Source: Theodoxus fluviatilis
Lineage: Eukaryota; Mollusca; Gastropoda; Cycloneritida; Neritidae
Length of the DNA stretch: 40,000 bases
Assembly (NCBI GenBank): GCA_034096865.1
Contig: JAWQFJ010009641.1
Span: forward strand, 152,501 to 192,500
Direction of reading: 5' to 3'
How positions within the stretch are numbered: position 1 is the first letter of the stretch; each line of letters starts with the position of its first letter. Positions 10,704 to 19,668 of this stretch are shown here, piece after piece. The position numbers and the translations under genes were made by a program. A model generated the notes under the pieces. It was not told the origin of the DNA and searched no databases. It saw only the letters and a program-made list of their open reading frames with translations.

Positions 10704-11585
10704 TGAAGAGTCAGAGTTGTTGTGTGCTGAAAGTGCATAATTACCATGATAAGCATGCTAAGCAGTATCGTTGATATTTCAGAAGTATTAAAATTTTCAG
10801 TTTATATCATTACCCAGTGTGTGTATTTTCTTCAAATCGTTGATTTTTATTTGTTATTCTCCAAAGCAACATGGAGTAAACTTTGTTTCTGCAATGTTGA
10901 TTGCCCAGAAATTCAATGCACAATTTCAAATGGAAATACAACATGTGCACATGAAAATATTGTTTTGTTTAAAATCAGCCCCGACCACTGCAAAGTACCA
11001 CTCCATTCCTATGTGTTACAGCATACTTGTACTTTTCTTGCCAAATCACGTAGACATGGTTGTTTTGTTTGCCAATCTGCCTATACGAACTCGTGAGGCA
11101 GTTTTACGCCAATCCCGATGTTGGCAGCCGTTTTAAATCTGTCATCATGGCCATCCAAAGCAAATTTAGAATATCCACCCACCTAAACTACATTGTTCTA
11201 GTAGTAAACATTTCATCCAGACCACACTGATATGCATTGTTTAAGATAGCAAATTCTGAAAGATAATACTTACCGAATTCGTATATCGCCTAGCTATTTT
11301 GTCAAATATTTAATTTTTGATAGAAAATGTGAATGCTAGGGTTATCTTTTGGCCACAATTGACTTTGTCATCATGCAAAACATAGGAATTGACTCCATGT
11401 TTTTGATTTTATCCCAAATATTAGCTGAGATATAAAGAAAAGTGTAGATTGTGGCGGCCATTTTGAATAGTGTCATGGTGGCCAAACAAACCAAATTCAG
11501 AATGTCCGCCTACCTAGACCACATAGCTCTATGTCTAGACTCTCCATTTAGCCCAGGTGGATGCTTGTAACCCTCAACGTTTAGC
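10704..11585 (-). repeat. Right inverted-repeat arm (882 bp)
   Basis: Reverse complement of the left arm. It lacks about 73 bp present in the left arm; the breakpoints in the left arm are flanked by GCAAT, leaving a single GCAAT here (near 10892). Other differences are isolated substitutions and one- or two-base indels. Confidence 0.92.
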
Positions 11586-12287
11586 ATGTTACACTTTTCT
11601 GAACTCAGCTACCCGACTAACATATACATCAGGGAGTTTTCCCATGCTCGTTCTTGAAGTGAAATTAAAACAATCCGTTGTGGATTTCTAGTGCATGTGT
11701 GGGGTCGTTTTCAAGTCAAAACTCTTCCGTGAGGTACTTGAACAGCTTGTGGAGGTTAGCCACACAACATTTCTAGTCCTTTGCCTTAGTGTTACCATGT
11801 TCACTGAATGGGAGAGGCCAGTGTTGATTCTCCCGTGTTTTCGCCAGGCGCGGCGGTGGAGAGGCCAAAACAACCAGGACCTCTGTGCCTATGCAAGAGA
11901 GAGACAGACGGAGGTTCTGTATGCGTGCCTCTGTCCAAGTTCTTGTTTCAACTTTGTTAATAACAAGAAATTCATATCAAAATCTGTTTATCTACTTGAT
12001 AAAATATGGAGTGCATATCTGTCCAAACGATATTTTAAGAGATGACATAATGGATTATTGATTATTCCTTGGCACCGCATTGTAGATCCAGATGATGGAA
12101 AATGGCAAAATGATAAAAGAAGAAAAAGTAAAACCCTCCTGGGTTTTTGTTTTACCCAATGGTGTCTGGTAGTAGGATAGGAAAATTTTTATTATTGATG
12201 TTCTTGCGATGGTAGAACTAGGACGCTATTTGAGCTGTAGGGAGAAGGTTGTGCCTCTATTCCTTGTGTGTGTTCCTTTTCGGTCAG
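11586..12287. other. Intron, no feature seen
   Basis: AT-rich sequence between the transposon and the next exon. The short frames here (for example around 11695-12045) lack paired splice sites and protein-like content. Confidence 0.55.
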
Positions 12288-12353
12288 AACTTCTTGCGGC
12301 CCGAGTCCAGTGAGGAAGCCCTCCACAGAGCCGTGTATGGGAAGAAAGAGGGG
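12288..12353 (+). CDS. Second copy of the ALHRA(I/V)YG exon (22 aa)
   Basis: The acceptor TTCCTTTTCGGTCAG has a good pyrimidine tract, and the donor GGG|GTATGT is strong. The exon encodes NFLRPESSEEALHRA then VYGKKEG, phase 0 at both ends. It is the paralogue of 5517-5573 but has much better splice sites, so it is probably the constitutive copy. Next comes the second VLLRHL exon, repeating the order seen at 5.5-6.1 kb. Function unknown. Confidence 0.7.
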
Positions 12354-12443
12354 GTATGTGGGCTGCTCTTGCAGAAAGATGGATGTGTGGGGCTGATTGT
12401 TTCAGTAAAAAAGGGGGAGGACAGTATGTGTGTGTGGTTTTTT

Positions 12444-13300
12444 GACTCACATGCGAAGCAAAAGTGAGTCTATGTACTGAGCCGTTTCGTCCGTCCGTCC
12501 GTCCGGGCGTCCGGGCGTCTGGGCGTAAAAAACTTAAACGTTGGATTTTTCTCGGAGACTATTAAGTCTATCAACACCAAATGTGGCATGATGGTGTATG
12601 ATGACAAGGCCTCAAAAAACATACATAGTGACTTGACCTTGCTTCAAGGTCAAGGTCACAGGAGCCATAAATGTGGTCTCAAAAACAGTCATTTTTCACA
12701 TTTTCCCAATTTTCTCCCACGTTATTGAGAATGGCGACCTTAACTACAAGTGGTATATAGGTCAAAGCAAGCCCTATCTTTTGATACCAGTTTGGTTGAC
12801 CTTGCTTCAAGGTCAAGGTCACAGGAGCTCTTCAAAGTTGGATTGTATACATATTTTAAAGTGACCTTGACCCTGAACTATGGCAGATAACTGTTTCAAA
12901 CTTAATAATTATGTGGGGCACATGTTATACTTTCATCATGAGACACATTTGTTTACATATCATCAAGGTCAAGGTCACTTTGACCCTTATGAAATGTGAC
13001 CAAAATGTGGTAGTGAACCACTAAAATTGACCATATCTCATGGTAGAAAGTGCCAATAAGCACCATTGTGCTTCCTATGTCTTGGATTAACAGCTTTGTG
13101 TTGCATGACCTTGGATGACCTTGACCTTGGGTCAAGGTCACGTGTATTTTTGGTAGGAAAAAAGTGTAAATCATTTCTTTGTGTATGATGTCATTGCTAG
13201 GTTTCGTTGTTTGACCTTGACCTTGAAGGTCACCTGAAGGTCAAGTTCATATAAAGGCCAAGGTCAAGCATGTGAGTCGTATGGGCTTTGCCCTTCTTGT
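12444..13300 (+). mobile_element. Non-autonomous repeat element rich in TCAAGGTCA (copy 1, full-looking)
   Basis: The 5' end is GACTCAC...GTGAGTC, an imperfect hairpin, followed by CGTCCGTCCGTCCGTCCGG-type tandem units. The body has many AAGGTCA half-sites in both orientations. The 3' end is TGAGTCGTATGGGCTTTGCC followed by CTTCTTG, with a GGGC-TTT-GCCC hairpin. Two further copies lie in opposite orientation at 38.58-39.9 kb, which proves it is dispersed. There is no coding capacity. Terminal hairpins, short internal tandem units and lack of inverted repeats are reminiscent of small Helitron-like elements of molluscs, but I see no clear CTRR end. Confidence 0.75.
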
Positions 13301-13513
13301 TTTAATTAAGGTGTCTTCTTTTGATGCTATACAAAGTAGATCCTCCCCAGGTGACTTTAAGCACAGTGGCTTTGTGATTACATTGTCTTACTGTACATGA
13401 TTCTAAAGCTTACTGTAGATAGCGACCATGCAGACTTTGCCCTGTGTGTGAATGTCCTGTGAGGTGAGGTGGCTGGTGCTAACACTGTGGTTGCTGTGTT
13501 TGCCATGGCCCAG

Positions 13514-13606
13514 GTTTTGTTGAGGCACCTCCATGCCAGGTCCAAGCATAATCTGAACGCCTCTGACCCTCACGATCAGCAGCTTGAAGAGTACAGAACA
13601 AAAAGG
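13514..13606 (+). CDS. Second copy of the VLLRHL exon (31 aa)
   Basis: The acceptor is TTTGCCATGGCCCAG and the donor AGG|GTGCAG. The peptide starts VLLRHLHARSKHNLNASD and ends LEEYRTKR, phase 0. It has exactly the same length as the exon at 6054 and a shared N-terminal half. Divergence is concentrated after KH, so the duplication is not recent. With 12288-12353 it makes the second two-exon module. Confidence 0.75.
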
Positions 13607-13965
13607 GTGCAGTATTTACTCTTCTAATGCTTTCCATCTGTTACAGCAAGAGTGTGACAATATTTTTTTGTACAAATACAATGTTGCATGATGCTTCAAG
13701 TAACAATGTCAAGTGAATTTATTATCCACGTCTACAGCAAGGTCAAGACATGCCAAATTCAAGTAACTAAACACCCATGGATTTAATCTTGTAAGCAAAC
13801 ATTTTTCTTCCTGTAATTTTTAACTTGAGCTCACAATATTAAACGTGTTTGATGTATGGATTGGTGCCATGTTTGATGGGGAGAGAGGAGTTGTCAGAAG
13901 TGGTCAACGCAGTTCCGTCTCGTGGTGTGAGAGATTGCCACGAGTGGTTTCTTCCCTTCCATCAG
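13607..13965. other. Intron, no feature seen
   Basis: AT-rich intron between the second VLLRHL exon and the next small exon. Confidence 0.6.
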
Positions 13966-14007
13966 GCGCAGTTGTGGGAAGGGCGCGGATCCTCGGACAC
14001 CACGCAG
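13966..14007 (+). CDS. Microexon of the tau-family gene (14 aa)
   Basis: A strong pyrimidine-rich acceptor (TGGTTTCTTCCCTTCCATCAG) and donor (CAG|GTGCTT) bound 42 bases reading AQLWEGRGSSDTTQ. It is phase 0, and GC-rich against an AT-rich intron. It would be a linker before the repeat region. No independent homology, so this rests on splice signals and phase. Confidence 0.5.
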
Positions 14008-14386
14008 GTGCTTTTGTTGCTACTTCCACACTGGTTTTGTCTTGAGGCTCAGCTTGTTTCTCCTGTAGCTTCTGTTTTTTAATTTTTACAACAAAAGACT
14101 TCAAAACAAGATTTGGAAGAAACAATTCATTCCTCTTTTGACTAATTCCTGTTCTTTTCAGTTCAAGTTAGATGGAGTTAAATGGCCTGAATGGAAGATA
14201 AGAATTTTAAAGATCATAAATATGATGTGAAATCTTAATATGTGAAGATGTCACAAAAACGTTATCTAATGCTACATTGTTGAAAAAAAGTGATTATTTA
14301 TCCGTCATCCATGATGAAAAAGGGAAGAAAACAACTTCTTCATTGCGGTTTCTATTTTGTGGGAAAACGGTGTTCTGTTTCTGCAG

Positions 14387-14440
14387 AATCGCCCACAAGT
14401 CAGGGAGATTCCTAGGGTGGAAGAACTCATAGGTTATAAG
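14387..14440 (+). CDS. Small exon upstream of the repeats (18 aa)
   Basis: The acceptor TTCTGTTTCTGCAG is excellent and the donor AAG|GTGGGA acceptable. The exon reads NRPQVREIPRVEELIGYK in phase 0. It is basic and proline-containing, consistent with the region that precedes the repeats in this family. No further domain is visible. Confidence 0.6.
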
Positions 14441-14535
14441 GTGGGAAGTCCTCGAGCACACCAACACATCCACAAGCATTACTTCCACACACAAGCACAT
14501 ACACAGATCTTTGCACACAATTGCATATACATGCA

Positions 14536-14538
14536 TCA

Positions 14539-14594
<56 letters not shown>

Positions 14595-14769
14595 TATATG
14601 CACACTGGGTGGCGCATAAACATGCATTCAAACACATGCTCAGATGCATGCACACTTATGCGCATGAATGCACACACACTCGCAAACACATGCACTCACT
14701 TGTGCACATACACATATACACCCACACACATGCTAACTCACTACACACATTCTCTTTCTCTCTTTCTCT

Positions 14770-14830
<61 letters not shown>
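14536..14830 (+). repeat. (CA)n and (TC)n microsatellites in intron
   Basis: A CA tract lies at about 14540-14592, followed by degenerate ACACATGCAC-type sequence, then a CT tract at about 14774-14829. The open frames here are dinucleotide artefacts. Confidence 0.95.
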
Positions 14831-14832
<2 letters not shown>

Positions 14833-15130
14833 TTCATTCACGCATGTGGTATAATAAGTAATTCAGATTTGTAGAATTGTACCTGATTGATTTCTTTTCA
14901 TGCTCACTGTCTTTTTAGGTTAGTCAGAATGGGCATTTGTGCTTGGTGAAAGATGCTTCACTTGGATGAACTGTGGACTTATCACAATAATGAATGCAAA
15001 CATTGGCAGGAGCATGACTTTGAAAATGTGATGGGGCAATGATGTACCTTTAGTCTGTAGATGTGTTTCCTGACCATGCTGAAAGAGGTGGTGGCGATGC
15101 TGTGATGGTCAGTTTCCCTTCCTTTGACAG

Positions 15131-15232
15131 CCTGCCACCTATGACACTGCCAGGACAAAGGTCATTAAAGTGAAGTCCAAGGTCGGGACTTTTGATAATT
15201 ACTTCCACAGGCCTGGTGGAGGAGTGAACAAG
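15131..15232 (+). CDS. Microtubule-binding repeat exon 1 (34 aa)
   Basis: The acceptor TTTCCCTTCCTTTGACAG is strong and the donor is AAG|GTGAAC. The exon reads PATYDTARTKVIKVKSK, then VGTFDNYFHRPGGGVNK. The second part is a tubulin-binding repeat of the tau/MAP2/MAP4 family (PF00418): SK-V-G-x-x-DN-x-x-H-x-PGGG. In tau the first repeat reads SKIGSTENLKHQPGGGK and is likewise preceded by basic sequence that contributes to binding. It is phase 0, and the exon ends just after PGGG-x-x-K, as in vertebrate repeat exons. GSxDN is here GTFDN. Confidence 0.9.
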
Positions 15233-15675
15233 GTGAACCACCTGCTTTGTTGCCGTTTTGGTCTGATCTTATGTGGAGAGACGTGTTGTCCAGTACTCGA
15301 TAACACAACCACTCACGTTAGAATGAAAAATTAGAACGAGTGACTTACACACACATGTAATGTACTTCCTTCCTTTAATTGTATTGGATAGAACAATGTG
15401 ACAATGATATGAATAATTCATGTTCACAAGAGAGATCCTTCTTCAAGAATTAGTTCAGGGTTGTCCTTCTCTTTGTGGACAAGTGGTGGGATCTGCTATT
15501 TGTAGCAGTCTCTTTATTTCCATGCAAGCATGTGGCATTGTAAACTTATGTGAACGAACTGATGAGACTTTGTGCTGAATGAATCATGGTCGATTAAACG
15601 CATCCTTGAAACACTGCAAGCCTTGGTACAGACCTGTGGTAGTCACGTGTTCCTGTGGATCCCCCCTCACTCCAG

Positions 15676-15771
15676 GTGTTCCATGAAGACCTCACATTTA
15701 GGGAGCGAGCACAGCCCAGGGTGAACACGTGGGATAACTATTTTCACAGACCTGGAGGTGGAAGGAACAAG
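15676..15771 (+). CDS. Microtubule-binding repeat exon 2 (32 aa)
   Basis: The acceptor CCCCCCTCACTCCAG and donor AAG|GTGATT bound a 96-base exon. It begins VFHEDLTFRERAQPRV and ends WDNYFHRPGGGRNK. The start aligns with the VQIINKKLDL segment that opens human tau exon 10, and the end with PGGGS. The usual GSxDN core is NTWDN, so the K/R-x-G-S motif that MARK-type kinases phosphorylate in other members is missing its Gly-Ser. It is phase 0 at both ends. Confidence 0.9.
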
Positions 15772-15885
15772 GTGATTGTAAACTCGTTGGTTTTGTTTGG
15801 AAACAATTTCCCCCCTCTGGTTTGATCACTTTAAGGCATTGTAAAAAATTGTTTGACGATGTCGTGTGTGTATGTGATGTCGTTA

Positions 15886-16407
15886 CCTCGGTGAAGTGGC
15901 CGAGTGGTTAACGCGCTGGACCTACAACCGCTTGCGGCCAGTGGGTGCGGCGTTCGAAGCTGCGCGGTCCCCAGAATTGCATCCTTGAGCAAGATGCTTA
16001 ACTCCCATTGCTTCTCCCCACCCAGGAGTGAAACCGGGTACCAAATGGCCCTCTTTAGGGCTACCAAACGGCCCTCCTCAGGGCCTCTCCCCAGGTCCTT
16101 CGGATGAGACCTTAATAAACCGAGGTCTAGTGTGTGATACGCATTCACAACATCAAAATCACGCACTATAAAGATCCTGACGCTCATGTCCTCGACGGGT
16201 GGGTGTCGGCCACAGTAAAAACACCCAGCACGCACAATTTCTCCTTTGTGGAAAACAGTGTGCCAGCGCCCTTGGCAGCAGGACACTGGTCTCATTGACT
16301 TGAGACACTACACAATGAGAGGCAGCCTCGACATCGGCTGAAGCGCTTTGAGTCTCACTGAGTGGGAGTATCGCGCGGTATAAGAGTGATTTATAATAAT
16401 ACTACTA
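15886..16407 (+). mobile_element. tRNA-derived SINE
   Basis: The head has tRNA-like pol III boxes: A box GTGGCCGAGTGGTTAACGCG (about 15897) and B box GCGTTCGAAGC (about 15951). The tail has AAGCGCTTTGAGTC...GCGCGGTATAAG and a short AATAATACTACTAC run, the type of 3' end shared by many aquatic-animal SINEs. Length is about 520 bp. No acceptor-stem pairing or CCA-ready end is seen, so this is a SINE and not a tRNA gene. I did not identify a target-site duplication. Confidence 0.8.
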
Positions 16408-16789
16408 CACAATGTGTGTTTGTCTCAGAGACAGCCAAGTAGGTACGGTTGGATTTATTCATTCTGGTTGAATTTTGTTTTAAACAAAGACGGACTATTG
16501 TGTTACTACAAAGGACAGTTACTTGAGAGATGACTTCATCACTACAATGATGCTGGATAGATTTTTTGGTGAGAGTTTGATAAAATATGGCTTTGTGAAT
16601 GAGCGCAGTAGAGCTGAACTTGAGAATTTTACAGTTTCATTTTATCTGCTGCAAATGAAAAACAAAGTTCTTGTTTCATGCTCTTCTAGAATAATAATTT
16701 TTCCATTTCCAGTGTTTATTGAGATTTTCTCAACTGTTTGATCAACAGAAGTGTGGATATGTTGAGCTCAACTTGCATTTTTTCTGCAG
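16408..16789. other. Intron, no feature seen
   Basis: AT-rich stretch between the SINE and the truncated repeat exon. Confidence 0.6.
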
Positions 16790-16823
16790 ATCTTCAGCCA
16801 AAAGCTAGTATTCAAGTAGACAG
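16790..16823 (+). pseudogene. Truncated microtubule-repeat exon with early stop
   Basis: A strong acceptor (TTGCATTTTTTCTGCAG) opens IFSQKLVFK followed by TAG at 16817-16819, and a donor-like CAG|GTATCC follows at 16824. The nine residues match the start of the true repeat exon at 17991 (IFEEKLTFK) and the family pattern I/V-x-x-x-KL-x-F-K. The rest of the repeat, including PGGG, is absent. It may be a decaying exon, a poison exon (34 nt, stop-containing) or an alternative terminal exon that leaves one fewer repeat. An AATAAA at 17743 could serve the last option. Confidence 0.55.
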
Positions 16824-17990
16824 GTATCCCACTCTCAAGTATACCTTTTCTTAATTTGTTTGTCTTATTGTTTTTTAAAATGTAAGAGATTTTTTATCGT
16901 CTCGATTTTGAAAAGCTGTGGATTTATGATTGTGTTGAATTTGGTGAAACCTGAGAATCTTGATATTGATTTATATTACTGCCAGCCATTTTTGTAACCA
17001 TGAAACATTTTCACAGCTTTCAGGGGGAAAGCACTCTGTAGCCCTCGTTAGTTTTCATTAATTTCCACAAATCGGGGCTTGCTCATGTGAAAAAACAGGA
17101 GACATAACCCTAGTTATGTAGTTGGTTTTTTATATGCTAAGTGCAGCTGTGTTGAAAATGAGTTAGTACAAGAACTTTTGTTGTTCAAATCCTTCGTTTG
17201 TGTCTGTCATGAAACTTCTCTAGTGAATTAATCCAACATTGTTCCTTTGATTCGTGCATTTATTTGGACGTTTGAATCGTTCTGACATCTTTTGGTTGAG
17301 TGAGAATATGTTTGTACACAACATGTTATGGATGATTAAGCAGCCACCAGAGACACCTGAACTGGCTGTGCTGGTATGCTCTGGTCTGGACTGCAAGGCC
17401 TAAATGCACTGCCAGTGTCCGTCTTCAAACGTCCCTCGTCCCGCACTCTCGACTGGATGCCTGCCTAATGGCGGTGGCATCTGACTGATTGCTTCTTTCT
17501 TTCAGGGGCCTCTAGTGGACATGCTGATTTTTCTTTGTGTTTTGGTGCAAAGTCATGACCCACTTTTTCCCCCCAGACATATTGGATTTCTGTGTATTTT
17601 TTATGTACAGTCATGACCCTCTTTTTTTCAGACGTGTTGGATTTTCTTCGTATTCTGATGCACGGTCATAGTCTACTTGGTTTTTTTCAGACTGCGTTTG
17701 CTGAAGCAGTTTTCCTCACAGCCCCAGTATTGTAAAATGTGAAATAAAGTCCATAGTTCTAATCGAGTGTCTTTTTAAGACTTGACAGTCAGGAGTCCTC
17801 ATGGAAGCTTCTACACGAAGCCAGACTTTTCCAGTCCATGCTGAGAACCGTTACAGCTAAAGGCAGCTAGGAAGAGATCCATCTGGCTGATGGACTTGGG
17901 ACTTGGGAGGAGCCACTAAGCCTTCAGCAAGGCACGCCAAGGCCAGTTGGAGGGACGCAGTCTAGACTAGACTCCTCTTTCCTTTGGCAG
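16824..17990. other. Intron or alternative 3' UTR
   Basis: No exon seen. It contains an imperfect ~60-bp repeat around 17540-17700 (ATTTCTGTGTATTTT / GATTTTCTTCGTATTCTGATG with CAGTCATGACC) and an AATAAA at 17743. Confidence 0.5.
17743..17748 (+). terminator. Candidate polyadenylation signal AATAAA
   Basis: The canonical hexamer, within TGTGAAATAAAGTCC and followed by TTCTAATCGAGTGTC. It lies about 920 bases after the stop in the truncated repeat exon at 16790 and could end a short transcript. A single hexamer is weak evidence. Confidence 0.25.
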
Positions 17991-18086
17991 ATCTTTGAGG
18001 AGAAGCTGACTTTTAAGGAGACAGCTCAGGCCAAATGTGGCTCCCTGGACAACTACCATCACAAGCCTGGTGGTGGTGAAAAGAAG
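17991..18086 (+). CDS. Microtubule-binding repeat exon 3 (32 aa)
   Basis: The acceptor CTCCTCTTTCCTTTGGCAG is strong and the donor is AAG|GTGACA. The exon begins IFEEKLTFKETAQAK and continues CGSLDNYHHKPGGGEKK. This is the most canonical repeat of the gene: KCGSLDN-x-HHKPGGG closely resembles repeat 3 of human tau (KCGSLGNIHHKPGGG), including the cysteine. The Ser of K-x-GS is a known phosphorylation site in family members. It is phase 0, and can splice to either terminal exon. Confidence 0.92.
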
Positions 18087-19414
18087 GTGACACGTCACTA
18101 ACTCTCTAGCTGTGACCTCATTGCACTAGAAGTTCCTCTCTGCCAGTAGCTCTGGAGGGTCTGCCCTCCTGCAGACATTACACTCTGTGTGTGTTGTCTT
18201 CATTTCCAAGGTGTTCCAGTGTCCGCCAGTCAAAGTGCTTTCCTTCCTCTCCATGTCCTGCCTGGACCAGTGGTGCCTCCGTGTGTTGTCATGACCTGTT
18301 GACTCATAGAACCTCGCCCAACTAGCATGGAGTAAACATGTTTTTGTGTGTGTATTTCTTGTCTCATGTATGTTTCCGCCATGACAGTATCATGTGCATT
18401 TCTGCTGTGCATGCTTCCTTGGGTTGACTCATGTTTGTATTGGATTCACTGGTGTTGATATTTTTGCATTTAGTGAATTTTTGTGATAATTTGAATGTTT
18501 TGCATGTTGACATCTTGATGGCATACATATTTTTATCACATGATAATACCAGTCCATTTCCGTTTCATCTCATTTTCTAGAGTCTTTGCACACACATTTT
18601 TATCTGACAATGATAGTTGTGCATGAATTGTTCAGATTTTTGTCTTCATGAACATCATTGATGGCATTGACTGAAGAAAATTTAGACCGATCTTAAGAAT
18701 ATTCTCTGGTTGTTGATGAATGCTACTTGCTCTCTTTGCACCTGAAATCTGAATGCTTTGAAAAATGACACGGATACATAGAGCCCATAGAGATGCCGAC
18801 AAATGTTAACACTTCATTGGTCCCAAGTCAAGAAAGTTAGTTGCAGGAGCTGATCTCAGTTGAATTACAGTTCTTTTGCTTCCTGGTTACATACTTCTTC
18901 TGCTGTAGTGGTTATTGAGGGGAGGAGGAGGAGGAGGAGGAGAAGGAGGAGGAGGAGGAGGAGACTTACATGACAAGTTTAGGATAAACCTGCAGATTGC
19001 CTTTATCTTTCCAAATCTGAAAGGGATGGGGAAGTGGAGTGAAGAGAGCTAGACTGAAGCTCTGATTGTGGGCATAAGAGAAATACTTATCAGTATAACA
19101 CTTTGGGGGCTGCAGGTAAAAGTAGGGCACAGGTAACTCGACCACATGGAGCCGTGAAGGCAGCAGGTAACAGGAAGACGTGGTTTCATGAGGACTTTTG
19201 CGGGTCGTACATGGGTAGTGCACAACACAGATAAGCACCGACAATGTGAAGGCAGCAGATAATTAACATGGGACAGAGGTCACACAGGTCAAGCAGTGTG
19301 AATAAGATGGAGACGCTGTTGACGTCCGTTAGATGGAGGTACAAATTTGAAATGCTTCCTGGAGGCACGGGCAATGGGTTGATGAAGGAGCCACAGCCAG
19401 GACTTGCGTGGAGG
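18087..19414. other. Intron, no coding feature
   Basis: Mostly AT-rich. A GGA-rich purine tract lies at about 18917-18963. VFQCPPVK follows an AG at about 18210 but has no matching repeat sequence after it. Confidence 0.5.
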
Positions 19415-19500
19415 ACACGGGTAAGACGTGCTAGATGGAGATACAGGTAAGACATGCTAGATGGAGATACAGGTAAGACATGCTAGATGGAGATACAGGT
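19415..19500 (+). repeat. 26-bp tandem repeat of splice-donor-like sequence
   Basis: The unit GTAAGACATGCTAGATGGAG followed by ATACAG occurs three times (first copy GTAAGACGTG), at about 19418, 19444 and 19470, ending in ATACAG|GTAACAG at 19496. Each junction CAG|GTAAGA matches the metazoan donor consensus. The array lies 84 bases upstream of the proximal terminal exon's acceptor. Confidence 0.85.
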
Positions 19501-19584
19501 AACAGGGAGTGTGACTGTCCTTGCTGCTGACCTTGTGGACCTGTGGAGTGGGGCGGTACCTGTGACCTTGACCTTGTGTTGTAG

Positions 19585-19668
19585 CCTGGGGAGGAGGAGG
19601 TGGCTGGTCAGGAGGCCATGCCCCCTGGTGAGGATGGAGCAGAGCCCGCCACAGTCGTCTCCCCTTAG
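19585..19668 (+). CDS. Proximal alternative C-terminal exon (27 aa + stop)
   Basis: The acceptor CCTTGACCTTGTGTTGTAG opens phase 0 and reads PGEEEVAGQEAMPPGEDG, then AEPATVVSP and TAG. The peptide is acidic, alanine/proline/glutamate-rich, a plausible disordered tail. It would follow the repeat exon at 17991 directly. It lacks the LTFRE-like segment that usually follows the last repeat, unlike the distal exon. No clear polyadenylation signal is visible close downstream. Support is splice site, phase and composition only. Confidence 0.5.
   Translation, partial: PGEEEVAGQEAMPPGEDGAEPATVVSP

Larger units (their letters stand above)
7295..11585 (+). mobile_element. DNA transposon, ~4.3 kb with ~0.9 kb inverted terminal repeats
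   Basis: The arms at 7295-8249 and 10704-11585 are near-identical reverse complements, both starting at the outer end with GCTAAACGTTGAGGGTTACA. Between them lies one decayed gene. Very long terminal inverted repeats around a single transposase-like gene fit a cut-and-paste DNA transposon. I could not identify a clear target-site duplication, because flanking bases outside GCTAAACG do not match. The superfamily is not assigned. The element sits inside the intron that separates the two copies of the duplicated exon pair. Confidence 0.85.

Noticed and set aside
11688..12045. Coding exon on either strand between the transposon and 12288
   Set aside because: No paired acceptor and donor in a consistent phase, and the peptides look random.
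15886..15975. tRNA gene (Leu/Ser-like A and B boxes)
   Set aside because: No plausible acceptor-stem pairing, and it is continuous with a 3' SINE tail; treated as a SINE head.
15831..16295. 154-codon minus-strand frame
   Set aside because: It lies within the SINE, and such frames recur in SINE copies without coding function.
18210..18270. Another repeat exon starting VFQCPPVK after an AG
   Set aside because: No KL-x-F, DN or PGGG pattern follows and no clear donor ends it in phase 0.
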